DNA of 64,000 nucleotides, taken from assembly GCF_010725885.1 (NCBI RefSeq), contig NZ_AP022600.1:1-64000 (forward strand), read 5' to 3'. Source of the DNA: Mycolicibacterium tokaiense. Lineage in GTDB: Bacteria; Actinomycetota; Actinomycetes; Mycobacteriales; Mycobacteriaceae. Both the position numbers and the translations under genes were made by a program. The notes under the pieces were generated by a model, which made no database searches, had not been told where the DNA came from, and saw nothing but the letters and a program-made list of their open reading frames with translations. Of this stretch, positions 33,043-41,673 are shown one piece after another; the first letter of the stretch is position 1; each line of letters begins with the position of its first letter.

Positions 33043-34551
33043 TCAGAGGTTGTGGGTTTTGGCGTACTCGGCACCGGCCTCACCGGCGGCCAGGCGGGTC
33101 TTCAGTCCGGTGGCCCACCAGATCGCGGCCAGCACCACGATGCCGAGGAACACCCACTTGTTGTTGGTGAACTGCGGCAGGAACAGCAGGGCGACGGCGA
33201 CGCCGAGGAACACCACCAGCGCGGTCACGTACAGCGGCAGACGGAACTTGCCGAGGTCGAACGTGCCGGGCTCGGGTTCGGGGATGGTTCCGCGCTTGTA
33301 GCCGACGAGCAGGCCGATGGTCTGCAGGATGTAGACGAAGAAGAACAGCAGCGACGCAATACCGATGATGTAGTTGAACGCCTTCTCGTTGACCAGCGCC
33401 GAGAGCAGCAGAAGCGTGGACAGGCAACCCAATCCGAGCACCGCGTACGTCGGGGCCTTGCTCTTGGGTGAGACGTGCCGCCATACGTGCGAGAACGGCA
33501 GCATGTTGTCGCGGGCCATCGAGTACGTCAACCGGGTGGCGACCAGGATGTTGGCCAGCAGGCAGGCCAGGATATTGGTGAGCGCGATGGCGACGACGAT
33601 CTTGGTGACCACCGGGCCCGCCTGCTGGGTGATGATCTCCTCGATGGGCGCGGCCGAATTGGCTTCGACGGCAACGGGATCCTTGATGGCCAGCACGTAC
33701 ACCACGTACATCAGGAACTCGATGACGATCGAGGTGATGAGGGCGTAGAACATCGTCTTGGGCACCACGCGGCGCGCGTTCTTGGTCTCCTCGGCCACGT
33801 CGGCCCCGGATTCCACCCCGATCAGGCCGAAAAAGGGACCCAGCGCCGCGGCCAGCCACGCCAGCATGTAGGAGTCCTTGTCACCGGACTCGCCGCCGGT
33901 GAACAGCGTGGAGATCGGCTGGTGGTTCTCCGGGGCGGAGAACGCGATGATCGCGATCAGTGCGGTGGCGCCCACGGTGATGACGAGTTCCAGGCTGACG
34001 CCGATGTTGTTGACCATGGTGGCGAAGCGCACGCCGTAGATGTTGATCAGCACGCACACCATCACCACCGCGATGGCGAGCAGGATCTGGGTGCTCTGGG
34101 TCATGCTCCAGCCGAACAACCCGCCGAGGTAACCGGAGAGGATGAAGCCGACCCCGGTCATGCCGCAGACCCAGCCCATCAGCGCGATGAAGCCGGTGAA
34201 CCAGGCCAGGTTGGGCCCGTTGATCCGGCTGATCCACTGGTAGGAGTAGCCGGCCAGCGGCAGCTTGGCGGTGAGGTCGGCCGCGATGAAGGTCCACAGT
34301 GCGAACACCGCACCGGCCAGCAGCAGCGTCCACACGAACGGGGCCCCCGCGGTGAAGTAACCCGCGCCGAATCCGGTGAACACCGCGGTGGTGGCGCTGA
34401 TGGTCGCAAAACCGATTGCGAAGGACGCCAGTGTGCCGACCGAGCGGTCGAGCTTCTGCGTGTAGCCGAGCTCGGCGAGCTTGGCGTCCTCGGAGTTCGC
34501 GGGTTGGGTCGGCTTCTGCGAATGAGTGGGTGGTGCGACTGCATCGGTCAT
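33043..34551 (-). CDS. APC-superfamily amino acid/amine permease
   Basis: This is a 502-residue membrane transporter with 12 predicted transmembrane segments, probably a proton symporter or antiporter for an amino acid or amine. The consensus region after TM1 is ATISATTAVFTGFGAGY, and the TM6-loop region GVESGADVAEETKNARRVVPK is diagnostic of the family. I prefer ATG 34551: GGAG lies 5 nt upstream, while the GTG at 34557 overlaps that GGAG. It follows the LysR gene by about 105 nt and precedes the transaminase; import of the transaminase's amine substrate is a reasonable inference. Confidence 0.9.
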   Translation of the reverse strand: MTDAVAPPTHSQKPTQPANSEDAKLAELGYTQKLDRSVGTLASFAIGFATISATTAVFTGFGAGYFTAGAPFVWTLLLAGAVFALWTFIAADLTAKLPLAGYSYQWISRINGPNLAWFTGFIALMGWVCGMTGVGFILSGYLGGLFGWSMTQSTQILLAIAVVMVCVLINIYGVRFATMVNNIGVSLELVITVGATALIAIIAFSAPENHQPISTLFTGGESGDKDSYMLAWLAAALGPFFGLIGVESGADVAEETKNARRVVPKTMFYALITSIVIEFLMYVVYVLAIKDPVAVEANSAAPIEEIITQQAGPVVTKIVVAIALTNILACLLANILVATRLTYSMARDNMLPFSHVWRHVSPKSKAPTYAVLGLGCLSTLLLLSALVNEKAFNYIIGIASLLFFFVYILQTIGLLVGYKRGTIPEPEPGTFDLGKFRLPLYVTALVVFLGVAVALLFLPQFTNNKWVFLGIVVLAAIWWATGLKTRLAAGEAGAEYAKTHNL

Positions 34552-34656
34552 GGTCACTCCAGGTCAGGTGATGTCACATATCGACTGATGACAGGAAAGC
34601 GCCACCGCCGCGTAACCGGAAGTTCCATCTTTTGATCTACTGATAAACCGCGGTTA

Positions 34657-35601
34657 TCACTGGAGCGTGGCGGGTACCGGCACGTCCTCGCCGTCACCGA
34701 AATTCCACTGGCTCTGGACGTACTTGATCAGCGCGTCCGATTGCGGCGTCAGCTGCGCAGGGTGCCAGGCCAGTGCGGTGTGACAGGGTTTGCGATCGCT
34801 GATCGGGACGTACACGATGCCCGGCCGGTCGTAGAACCGCGCCACCGACGACGTGGTGAAACTGATCCCCAGCCCGCGGGCGATGGACGTCGTCTCCGCC
34901 TCGTAGGTGGCCGCCACCGCCGCGATGGTGGGCGGCCGGTTGCCCCGCGCATCCATCGCCAGCCAGTAGTCGCGCCAGCTCCCGGCGGTCAGCGGAGCGC
35001 ACACGATCGGGTCGTCCAGCAGCTCGGCGATCTCGAGTTCATCGCGACCGGCCAGTCGGTGGTCACGGGGCAGGCAGGCCACCCACGATTCGGAGTCAAG
35101 GATGAGCATGCGGTGTTCGGGCAGGTCCACCGGTGGGCGGATCAGTGCGACGTCCGCCGATCCGTCCGCCAATCCCGCTGTGGGATCGGAGAAGTCGAAC
35201 TCGATCGGTTCCACCGCCACGTCCGGGTAGGCGGACTCGAAATGACGCACGATGCGGAACAGCAGATCGGCGCCGGTGCCGATGAGATAACCGAACCGCA
35301 GCCGGCCCTGCCGGGTACCCGAGAGCGTGACCAGGTTCTCCATCACCGCATCGACTCCGCCGAGTGCCTGCTGCACCTGGGGCAGCCATGCTGCGCCCAG
35401 ATCGGTCAGCGCCACCTCACGGGTGTTGCGGGTGAACAGCTGGACACCGAATTGATGTTCGAGTTGCTTGATGGCCGTCGACAGTGCCGGCTGGGTGATG
35501 AAGAGCTTCTCGGCCGCGCGCCGGTAATTCAGTTCGGCTCCGAGCACGGCGAAGTACCGAAGCTGGCGCAGGGTGACGTCGTGGATCTTGGCGGTCGTGA
35601 T
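34657..35601 (-). CDS. LysR-family transcriptional regulator, apparently starting at a non-canonical ATC
   Basis: The product has a LysR helix-turn-helix (RAAEKLFITQPALSTAIKQLE) and an effector domain (LRFGYLIGTGADLLFRIV and onward). The first in-frame standard start is GTG 35547, but this would cut off helix 1. The conserved opening TLRQLRYFAVLGAELNY is encoded upstream in the same frame, where there is no ATG, GTG or TTG before a stop. A strong AGGAGG (35609-35614) lies exactly 7 nt before an ATC at 35599-35601, which gives a 314-residue protein of typical length. I therefore place the start there, as inference. It probably controls the APC permease/transaminase genes or the azoreductase. 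Confidence 0.85.
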   Translation of the reverse strand: MTTAKIHDVTLRQLRYFAVLGAELNYRRAAEKLFITQPALSTAIKQLEHQFGVQLFTRNTREVALTDLGAAWLPQVQQALGGVDAVMENLVTLSGTRQGRLRFGYLIGTGADLLFRIVRHFESAYPDVAVEPIEFDFSDPTAGLADGSADVALIRPPVDLPEHRMLILDSESWVACLPRDHRLAGRDELEIAELLDDPIVCAPLTAGSWRDYWLAMDARGNRPPTIAAVAATYEAETTSIARGLGISFTTSSVARFYDRPGIVYVPISDRKPCHTALAWHPAQLTPQSDALIKYVQSQWNFGDGEDVPVPATLQ

Positions 35602-35613
35602 CGGGTCCCCTCC

Positions 35614-35631
35614 TGGTCGCTGTTGCGACCA
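35614..35631. promoter_or_regulatory. Perfect inverted repeat TGGTCGC-N4-GCGACCA next to the LysR ribosome site
   Basis: Seven-bp arms with loop TGTT overlap the first base of the AGGAGG of the LysR gene and end 6 nt after the azoreductase stop. It could terminate azoreductase transcription, mask the LysR ribosome site or be a LysR autoregulatory site. Confidence 0.5.
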
Positions 35632-35637
35632 AGAGTG

Positions 35638-36282
35638 TCATGCGCCGACGGTTGCGGGTGTCCAGAGTGCGTCGATGGCCGCTTCCGCGTCCGCGAGGCT
35701 CTGCGCCGCCAGCGGACGCAGGTCGGCCATCGCCGGGTTGTCATCGGCCATGGTCAGCTCGGCGGTGATGAATCGTGGCACCAGGCCGGTCAGGGACAGC
35801 CCGTGCGGCAGCCAGGCTTCGGCGTGGTCCCACCCGGCGCGGGGGGTGCCGGGCCCGTAACCGCCGCCGCGCGCGGCGAGCACCACCAATTCGGTGTCTC
35901 CCAGCAGGCCCTGGCCGCTCTCCGGGTCGAACGACACACCCGGCACGATCAGGTGGTCCACCCAGGCCTTCACGGTGCTGGGTGCACCGAAGTTGTACAG
36001 CGGCAGCCCGAGCAGCACCGTGTCCGCCTGTTTGATCTCGTCGATGAGCGCGAGGCTGCGGGCATACACCTCGGCCTGCGCGGGCGTGTGCGTGCTGGGC
36101 GGGAGCATCGCGGCGAGCCCGTCGCCGTCGAGGTGGGGTACGGGATCAGCTGCGAAGTCCCGGTAATGGACCTCCCCGTCGGGGTGCACGGCGCGCCAGC
36201 GATCCGCCGCGCGGGCGGTGAGCCGCCGACTGACAGACTGCGGGCCCTTGATCGAGGTGTCGATGTGCAACAGGGATGCCAT
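35638..36282 (-). CDS. azoR: FMN-dependent NADH:quinone oxidoreductase / azoreductase
   Basis: This is a flavodoxin-fold enzyme of 214 residues that reduces quinones and azo compounds by two-electron transfer from NADH, protecting from electrophiles. The AzoR features are the opening LLHIDTSIKGPQSVSRRLT at about residues 4-22 (FMN phosphate loop), GLPLYNFGAPSTVKAWVDHL near 92-111, and AARGGGYG near 135-142. The divergent gene is a MarR regulator, the usual arrangement for redox-sensing control of azoreductases. Confidence 0.92.
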   Translation of the reverse strand: MASLLHIDTSIKGPQSVSRRLTARAADRWRAVHPDGEVHYRDFAADPVPHLDGDGLAAMLPPSTHTPAQAEVYARSLALIDEIKQADTVLLGLPLYNFGAPSTVKAWVDHLIVPGVSFDPESGQGLLGDTELVVLAARGGGYGPGTPRAGWDHAEAWLPHGLSLTGLVPRFITAELTMADDNPAMADLRPLAAQSLADAEAAIDALWTPATVGA

Positions 36283-36375
36283 AAGTGACCCTCCATAGAT
36301 CGTTTATGTAGAACAAAGCATTTATAGCACGGCAAGCTCTGGCTTGCGCTCCTGTGCGGTCACTAGGCTGAGCGG
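36283..36375. promoter_or_regulatory. Divergent azoR/marR promoter region with palindrome
   Basis: The region contains an AT-rich stretch (TTTATGTAGAACAAAGCATT, 36303-36322) likely to hold promoter and operator, and a perfect inverted repeat GCAAGC-TCTG-GCTTGC at 36332-36347, 29 nt before the MarR-type ATG. Either may be the MarR site. Confidence 0.45.
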
Positions 36376-36891
36376 ATGTCCGATCTGCCGTTCCTGTCGC
36401 CGAACTGGCAACTGGTGGGTCCGCTGCTCGAATATCTGGTCCGCCGGCTGCGGGTGGCGTCGGAATCGGAGATCGACCGGGTCGGATTGCGACCCCGCCA
36501 TGTGCTGACGCTGACGCTGTTGCGCGATTTCGGCGAACGGCCGCAGTCGGAACTGGCCACGCTCCTGCGCATCGACCCCACGAATCTGGTGGGCCTGCTC
36601 AACGAACTCGAGGGCGACGGACTGATCGAGCGCCGACGCTCCACTCAGGACCGGCGCAAGCACACCGTGGTGCTCACCGCAGCAGGCGGGGAACGCCTCG
36701 CGGAGATCGAAGCCGTGCTGCGCGACGTCGAGCGCGACATTCTCGGTGCGCTGTCCGACGACGAACACACGACGCTCTACACCCTGCTGTTGCGCGCCGC
36801 CGGCGACGGAGTGTCCTGCTCCGAGTCGGCGGCCAGCGCGTGTGTAGTCGACGAACTCCCCGAGGATCCTGAGAGCTCCGAATCCAGGTAG
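36376..36891 (+). CDS. MarR-family transcriptional regulator
   Basis: This is a 171-residue dimeric winged-helix regulator. The recognition region is QSELATLLRIDPTNLVGLLNELEGDGLIERR at about residues 56-86, followed by the wing STQDRRKHTVVLT, both standard MarR. The C-terminal tail has two Cys (CSE and CVV, near 150 and 157), which could act as thiol sensors, but this is speculative. It is divergent from the azoreductase and probably represses it and itself. Confidence 0.9.
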   Translation: MSDLPFLSPNWQLVGPLLEYLVRRLRVASESEIDRVGLRPRHVLTLTLLRDFGERPQSELATLLRIDPTNLVGLLNELEGDGLIERRRSTQDRRKHTVVLTAAGGERLAEIEAVLRDVERDILGALSDDEHTTLYTLLLRAAGDGVSCSESAASACVVDELPEDPESSESR

Positions 36892-36978
36892 CGCGCTACT
36901 CGCGGCTTCCGACGCCACCGCATCTACGGTGAGGGCATCGTTGGACGTCTCGGCGTGTTGTTCATCCGGGGGGATGAC

Positions 36979-37287
36979 ATGAGCGTTTCACCAGAACAAT
37001 TGAGGGAGGACGGCGTCGGGGGAACCTGCCCGCCGCTGCCTCGTACCGCTCCTGCGGTGTTGGTGACCGAGCAGGAGGTCATGTTGGCCTCCGCGATCGC
37101 GATCTCGCCGGCTGCGGTGCCATCGCGACGAAACCCGTTGCTGCGCATCGTAGGTGTGTTGAATCGAGTGGCGACGAGGTCAGCGGACCCGTCACGCTCC
37201 CGTCATGACGTACATCGTGCCCACGCCCGGCGGACGCCGAGCTGGTATTCGGATGCATTGATGGCGCGGGAGATGCGGCGACTGTGA
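36979..37287 (+). CDS. Small hypothetical protein
   Basis: This is a 102-residue frame starting at an ATG after GGGGGGATGAC. Translation is not of the shadow type: it has an ordered middle TEQEVMLASAIAISPAAVPS and a basic C-terminus ending in ALMAREMRRL, a tail I believe recurs in small mycobacterial proteins, though I cannot name a family. No signal peptide or strong membrane segment is seen. It follows the MarR gene by 87 nt on the same strand and ends just before a hairpin that would terminate it. The function is unknown. Confidence 0.5.
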   Translation: MSVSPEQLREDGVGGTCPPLPRTAPAVLVTEQEVMLASAIAISPAAVPSRRNPLLRIVGVLNRVATRSADPSRSRHDVHRAHARRTPSWYSDALMAREMRRL

Positions 37288-37301
37288 TGGGCCGTCGGTC
37301 T

Positions 37302-37328
37302 CGCAGGCCGGTTCACTACCGGCCTGCG
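37302..37328. terminator. Bidirectional hairpin at the end of the Rieske oxygenase gene
   Basis: Arms CGCAGGCCGGT and ACCGGCCTGCG form a perfect 11-bp stem with loop TCACT. It spans the stop codon of the minus-strand Rieske gene and follows the plus-strand small frame by 14 nt, so it can serve both directions. Confidence 0.65.
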
Positions 37329-38464
37329 TACGCCCGCGCGACGCGCGTGACGAACTGGTACACCCCGTCCTCGTCGGGGGCCAGCGGGCCCGGCCGGGCG
37401 TGGGGCGAGCTGAGCCCGCGCTGCACCGATTCACACGCCGCCCAGTCCTGGCGGTTGGTCAGGTCCCAGAAGTCGACCGCGTAGGACGGGTCGAATCCGG
37501 GATCCTCCGCGACCTCTCGCGGGAACGCCCAGGCGCATTCGACATGGGTGCGATCGACGGCCAGCGGGGTCATCAGATGTGTCATCACGTAGTCCGGGTG
37601 GAGACTGACGAGCAGGTTGGGGAAGCCCACGAGGTACATCACCGATCGCATCTCGTGGTCGGACAGGCCTGCGATCGCCACGCCCTCACTCTTGCCGCTC
37701 AGCGACATCGTTTCCGCGCCGTCGACGATCGACATCCAGCCGCCCATCCAGGAGCCGTCGAGGTCGAGGTTCTCGCCGCTGGTGGGCGGGCTGATGCGAC
37801 TGAGTTCGGGATGGATCGTCGAGCAGTGATAACACTCCTGATAGTTCTCGGCGATCACCTTCCAGTTGGTCGCCAGCTCGTAGGAGTGCCGCGCCACCAC
37901 CGTGAGATCCTCAGGGCGGTACGGAGACACCACCTCTTCGAGACCGGCGACGTGCGCACCGAAGTCGCTGTCCTCACCGCTCGGGTCGACGAACAACCAG
38001 CCGTGCCAGTTAACCAGCCGCAGCTCGGCAAGCCCGAACTGCGCGGCGTCGAACTCGGGGGAATCAGCGAACCCCGGTGCGCTGCGCAGACTTCCGTCGA
38101 GTTTGAACGACCACGAATGATAGGGGCAGACAATGCCGCGGCGCTTGGTCTGCGCCCCGCACGCCAGTAGCTCGTGACCACGGTGACGGCACGTGTTGGC
38201 AAAAGCCCGGACCGTGTCATCGTCGCCCCGCACCAGCAGCACACCGTTGGCGCCGGAACCGACCGCCTTCTGACTGCCCGCCGACGGCAGGTCGCCGGCG
38301 TGCCCCACACAGGTCCACCCGGAGAAGATGACCCGCTGCTCCCAGTCGAACACCGCCGGGTCGACGTAAGCCTCCCGCGGGAGCATGCGGGACTGCCCGA
38401 AGGGAGCGAGCGCTGCGGCCAGTGCGTCGGCGGGCAGCGGAGCCGGACCGTGCTGTTTGAACAT
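37316..38464 (-). CDS. Rieske non-heme iron oxygenase, alpha subunit (ring-hydroxylating / quaternary-amine oxygenase type)
   Basis: This is an iron oxygenase of 382 residues. The Rieske [2Fe-2S] site is CRHRGHELLACGA followed by CPYHSWSF (CxH...CxxH) near residues 86-110. The mononuclear iron site is NWKVIAENYQECYHCSTIHPE near 190-210 (two His) with an Asp in the later DWAACESVQRG region. This group includes betaine, stachydrine and carnitine demethylating or cleaving enzymes as well as aromatic dioxygenases. It follows the PotC-like permease by 70 nt at the end of a transporter operon, which favours an N-methylated or quaternary amine substrate, as inference. ATG 38464 replaces a longer unsupported frame. 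A separate reductase gene is not seen. Confidence 0.9.
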   Translation of the reverse strand: MFKQHGPAPLPADALAAALAPFGQSRMLPREAYVDPAVFDWEQRVIFSGWTCVGHAGDLPSAGSQKAVGSGANGVLLVRGDDDTVRAFANTCRHRGHELLACGAQTKRRGIVCPYHSWSFKLDGSLRSAPGFADSPEFDAAQFGLAELRLVNWHGWLFVDPSGEDSDFGAHVAGLEEVVSPYRPEDLTVVARHSYELATNWKVIAENYQECYHCSTIHPELSRISPPTSGENLDLDGSWMGGWMSIVDGAETMSLSGKSEGVAIAGLSDHEMRSVMYLVGFPNLLVSLHPDYVMTHLMTPLAVDRTHVECAWAFPREVAEDPGFDPSYAVDFWDLTNRQDWAACESVQRGLSSPHARPGPLAPDEDGVYQFVTRVARAYAGR

Positions 38465-38534
38465 ACAGTCAAGACTACCGCGATTCGGGCGCGCGGGTAA
38501 CCGCGCAGCGGTTACGAGCGCGCCGAAATCACCA

Positions 38535-39410
38535 CTAGGCCTCGCCGGTGAACGCGCCGATACCGCGCTCGGCGCCATGGACTTTGGCCATCCGGCGATA
38601 GATCAGGTACCCGATCACCACCGCGGCCAGCGCGGCCAGCAGCAGCAGGGTGGCCAACGCATTGAGCGCGGGGGTGGGGGCGGCGCGAGCGGTGTTGTAG
38701 ATCTTCACCGAGACGGGCTCGGTGGAGGCATCGCCGGACAGGTACCGCACCAACACGAAATCGTCGATCACGTCGGCGAACACCAGTACCGTACTGGCGA
38801 AGATCGCCGGCGTGAGCATCGGCAGGATGATTCGCCGCAGTGCACCCCACTGCGTGGCACCCAGATCCATCGCGGCCTCTTCGTAGTGTCGCCCGATGGT
38901 GGCCAGCCGGGCCCGCACCAGCACCGCGGGATACGACACCTGAAACGTCACCAAACCCACCACCTGCGCCGAGGTGCCCAGGCCGATCGGCAAAGCCACC
39001 GAGGTGATCATGAACAACAACGCCACGGCCAGAAGCACTTCGGGGATGACGAACGAGAACAGCATCAGCACATTGGCACCCTCGGGCACCCGCCCGCGCC
39101 AACGGTCGATGCCGATGGCGAACAACACCCCCAGCGGCACGGTGATCAGCGTGGCGAGCAGACCCAGCTTCAACGTCTGGAACAGCGCCGTGTGCAGGGC
39201 CGCGTCGTGCCACACCGAGCGGGTCTCATCACCCCAATACCAGCGAAAAGAGAAGCCCTGCCAATCCGTCCGGGAGCGACCGTCGTTGAACGAGAACATG
39301 ACGGCGATCAGCACCGGCAGCAGTGACCACACCAGGTACGCCGCGGTGACCCCCACCAGGATCCGGGGCGGGCGCCACGGGTCATTCCACCAGGTGACCG
39401 GGCTCCTCAC
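38535..39410 (-). CDS. potC: ABC transporter permease, PotC-like (polyamine/amine type)
   Basis: This is a membrane subunit of 291 residues with six transmembrane helices. The EAA loop is YEEAAMDLGATQWGALRRIILP at about residues 195-216, which contacts the ATPase. It starts with GTG overlapping the PotB-like stop by 4 nt. Together with the neighbours it forms a spermidine/putrescine-family importer, a family that also carries other amines and opines. Confidence 0.9.
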   Translation of the reverse strand: MRSPVTWWNDPWRPPRILVGVTAAYLVWSLLPVLIAVMFSFNDGRSRTDWQGFSFRWYWGDETRSVWHDAALHTALFQTLKLGLLATLITVPLGVLFAIGIDRWRGRVPEGANVLMLFSFVIPEVLLAVALLFMITSVALPIGLGTSAQVVGLVTFQVSYPAVLVRARLATIGRHYEEAAMDLGATQWGALRRIILPMLTPAIFASTVLVFADVIDDFVLVRYLSGDASTEPVSVKIYNTARAAPTPALNALATLLLLAALAAVVIGYLIYRRMAKVHGAERGIGAFTGEA

Positions 39411-40330
39411 GAGGCCACCTCGTCCCGTCGCCCCATCACCCGCACGTAGTAGAGCATCGGCAACAGTGCCACGATCAGCACGATCATCACGAACGCACCG
39501 GCCTGGCCCGTCTGCCCGGGCGCTTGCACACTGTCGTTGATCAGGTTGCCTGCCATGGCCGTTGTGGGCGAGGCCGACAGCAGATCATTGGTGAAGTAGT
39601 CCCCCAGCATGGGCAGGCAGGTCAACAGGACCGCTGCGACCATGGTGGGCCGACACAGCGGCAGAGTCACGCGCCAGAACGACGAGAACCGGTCCGCCCC
39701 CAGGTCACGGGCCGCCTCCAGAGTGTGCTGAGGCAACCGGTCCAGCCCGGCGTACAACGGCAGGATCATGTACGGCACATAGCCGTACACCAGCCCGAGG
39801 ATCACCACCACCGGCTGTCCGGTCAGCCAGTGCACATCCACAGTGAACAGCCCGCCCAGGCTCAGCACCCTGTTGACCAGACCGTCATCCTGTAACAGGT
39901 TGACCCAGGCGAGCATTCGCATCATGTAGCTGATCCAGAACGGCGCGATCAGAGCCGCCAACAGCACCCCCTTCCACGTCCCGGCCAGCCGGGCCACATA
40001 GTAGGCGACGGGAAACGCGATCAGTAGGCACAGCGTGCTGGCCGTCAACACGTACATCCCGGTGCGCACCAACGCAGGCCCGTAGATCCCGTCCGGGCCG
40101 ACGATCCGGCTCAGCACATAGGTGAACTGGGTGGGGTTCCACTGCAGCGGGTTCCAGACCGGCACCGCGGTGCGGAAGATGGGGTCGACGTAGCCGAACA
40201 CGACGCACAGCACCACATACAACGGCACGATGAAACACACCAGCAGCCACAGCAGGCCGGGCGCCGCGAGCGTCGGCCACAACCAGCCCGAACGGTCCCG
40301 GGCCGGCGGGCGCAGATCTGTCACTGCCAC
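39407..40330 (-). CDS. potB: ABC transporter permease, PotB-like (polyamine/amine type)
   Basis: This is the partner membrane subunit, 307 residues with six transmembrane helices. The EAA loop is LEAARDLGADRFSSFWRVTLP at about residues 208-228. GTG 40330 lies 5 nt after the binding-protein stop. The order potD-potB-potC on the minus strand, with potA on the plus strand beyond the aminotransferase, splits the transporter over a divergent promoter. Confidence 0.9.
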   Translation of the reverse strand: MAVTDLRPPARDRSGWLWPTLAAPGLLWLLVCFIVPLYVVLCVVFGYVDPIFRTAVPVWNPLQWNPTQFTYVLSRIVGPDGIYGPALVRTGMYVLTASTLCLLIAFPVAYYVARLAGTWKGVLLAALIAPFWISYMMRMLAWVNLLQDDGLVNRVLSLGGLFTVDVHWLTGQPVVVILGLVYGYVPYMILPLYAGLDRLPQHTLEAARDLGADRFSSFWRVTLPLCRPTMVAAVLLTCLPMLGDYFTNDLLSASPTTAMAGNLINDSVQAPGQTGQAGAFVMIVLIVALLPMLYYVRVMGRRDEVAS

Positions 40331-40335
40331 CGCAG

Positions 40336-41583
40336 TCAGGATCCGCCGGCGTTGAATGCATTCCAGATGTTGCGCCAGGCGGCGTCGTTTGCGGGGTCGA
40401 GTTCCAGCAGCCGGTAGCCGCTGTCGAAGTACTCCGGCCGCACCACCGCCGACTGCAGATTGGCCGGGATGAATTCCTCGGCCACCAGCGACTCCGGCGT
40501 GATCGAGTTCTGCGGCGGCTGATACCCGATGGCCGAGAAGTTCTCCTTGGCCACCTCGGTGTCCAGCATGTGGTTGAGGAACAGGTGTGCCAGCACCGGG
40601 TTCTTGCCGCCGCGCAGCGTGACCAGCATGTCGTTGTCGACGATGCCCTTGCCGTCCGCCGGGAACCAGTACTGCAGGATGTCGGTGCCCACGCCGTCGG
40701 GCAGGTAGTACTGCGCGTTGATGATGTCACCGGACCACATCTGCGCCAGGCCCATCTGCCCGGCCGGTAGATCGCTGTACATGGTGATCGTGACCTTGGG
40801 CGACGTGGCCTGCACCAGCTCGTTGAGCTGCTCGCCCACCATCTTGAGGTCGGCCTCCGAGCTGGTGTTGACGTCGGTGATGCCTTCCTTGAGCAACACC
40901 AGGGCCATCGCACTGTGCCAGTCGTCCAAAATGGCGGTCTTGCCCTTGTACATCGGATCCCACAGCGCTGCATAGGGATTCGATAATGACCCGATGTCGG
41001 CGGGCACCTGGTCGCTGCGCCAGCCCATCCCGGTGGTGTAGATGGTGTAGGGCACCGTGTATCGCCATTCCTGGTCGTACCACGGGTTGGTGAAACTGGG
41101 CCACACATTGGAGATGTTGGTGAGGTAGCTGTGGTTCAGCGGCCGCAGCAGGCCTCCGGTTACCAGCCTGCTGATCTCGGTGTAATTGGCGTTGTAGATG
41201 TCGAAGTCGACGCCGCTGCGGAGCTTGGTCAGTGCCTCGTCACCGTCGTTGAACGTCGACACCTCCACCGTGCAGCCGTATTGCTGCTCGAACGAGGCGA
41301 TGGCCGCGGGACTCAGATAGTCGGCGTAGTTGTAGATCTTCAGCGTCGCGCCCTGCTCCGGCGACAAACCGTCCTCGATGGGCCGGTTGTCGTCGGGGAT
41401 GTCCCAGGTGACCGGGCTGTCGGGTTTGGCCAGCGTCAATGTCGGGGTGGCGCCGCCCGGGCCGCCGGGACCGGAACCGCAGGCCGCCAGGGCAGAGCCC
41501 AACGCGGGTGCGCCCAACACGAGAAGTCCAGCGCGCGCCAGGAATTGGCGTCGCGTGGGGCCGGAGGTCCTGGGCACTGGCAT
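40336..41583 (-). CDS. potD: ABC transporter substrate-binding protein, PotD-like, Tat-exported lipoprotein
   Basis: This is the extracellular amine receptor, 415 residues. The N-terminus has a twin-arginine motif TRRQFLARAG near residues 10-19 followed by a hydrophobic stretch and lipobox LAAC near 34-37, so it is folded before export and lipid-anchored. The mature part (LKIYNYADYLSPAAIASFEQ) has the PotD/PotF signature. ATG 41583 follows GGGGAGGCTCAC; the frame is open further but would run through the operator at 41632. The first gene of the minus-strand operon. Confidence 0.92.
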   Translation of the reverse strand: MPVPRTSGPTRRQFLARAGLLVLGAPALGSALAACGSGPGGPGGATPTLTLAKPDSPVTWDIPDDNRPIEDGLSPEQGATLKIYNYADYLSPAAIASFEQQYGCTVEVSTFNDGDEALTKLRSGVDFDIYNANYTEISRLVTGGLLRPLNHSYLTNISNVWPSFTNPWYDQEWRYTVPYTIYTTGMGWRSDQVPADIGSLSNPYAALWDPMYKGKTAILDDWHSAMALVLLKEGITDVNTSSEADLKMVGEQLNELVQATSPKVTITMYSDLPAGQMGLAQMWSGDIINAQYYLPDGVGTDILQYWFPADGKGIVDNDMLVTLRGGKNPVLAHLFLNHMLDTEVAKENFSAIGYQPPQNSITPESLVAEEFIPANLQSAVVRPEYFDSGYRLLELDPANDAAWRNIWNAFNAGGS

Positions 41584-41631
41584 GTGAGCCTCCCCGCTGT
41601 TGCGTCTTGTCGCTGATAGGACTGTGACATA

Positions 41632-41647
41632 GACTGAATGATCAGTC
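41632..41647. promoter_or_regulatory. TetR-type operator, copy A
   Basis: GACTGAATGATCAGTC has perfect 6-bp arms (GACTGA/TCAGTC) around ATGA. It lies between the divergent potD-like and aminotransferase genes, 49 nt and 27 nt from their starts. Same motif at 44941 and 57625. Confidence 0.7.
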
Positions 41648-41673
41648 AACCGATAGGAAACGGAGGTTGAACT

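Noticed and set aside
41584..41649. Longer N-terminus for the PotD-like protein (start at 41649)
   Set aside because: It would include the TetR operator and place 22 residues before the Tat motif. ATG 41583 has a strong GGGGAGG.
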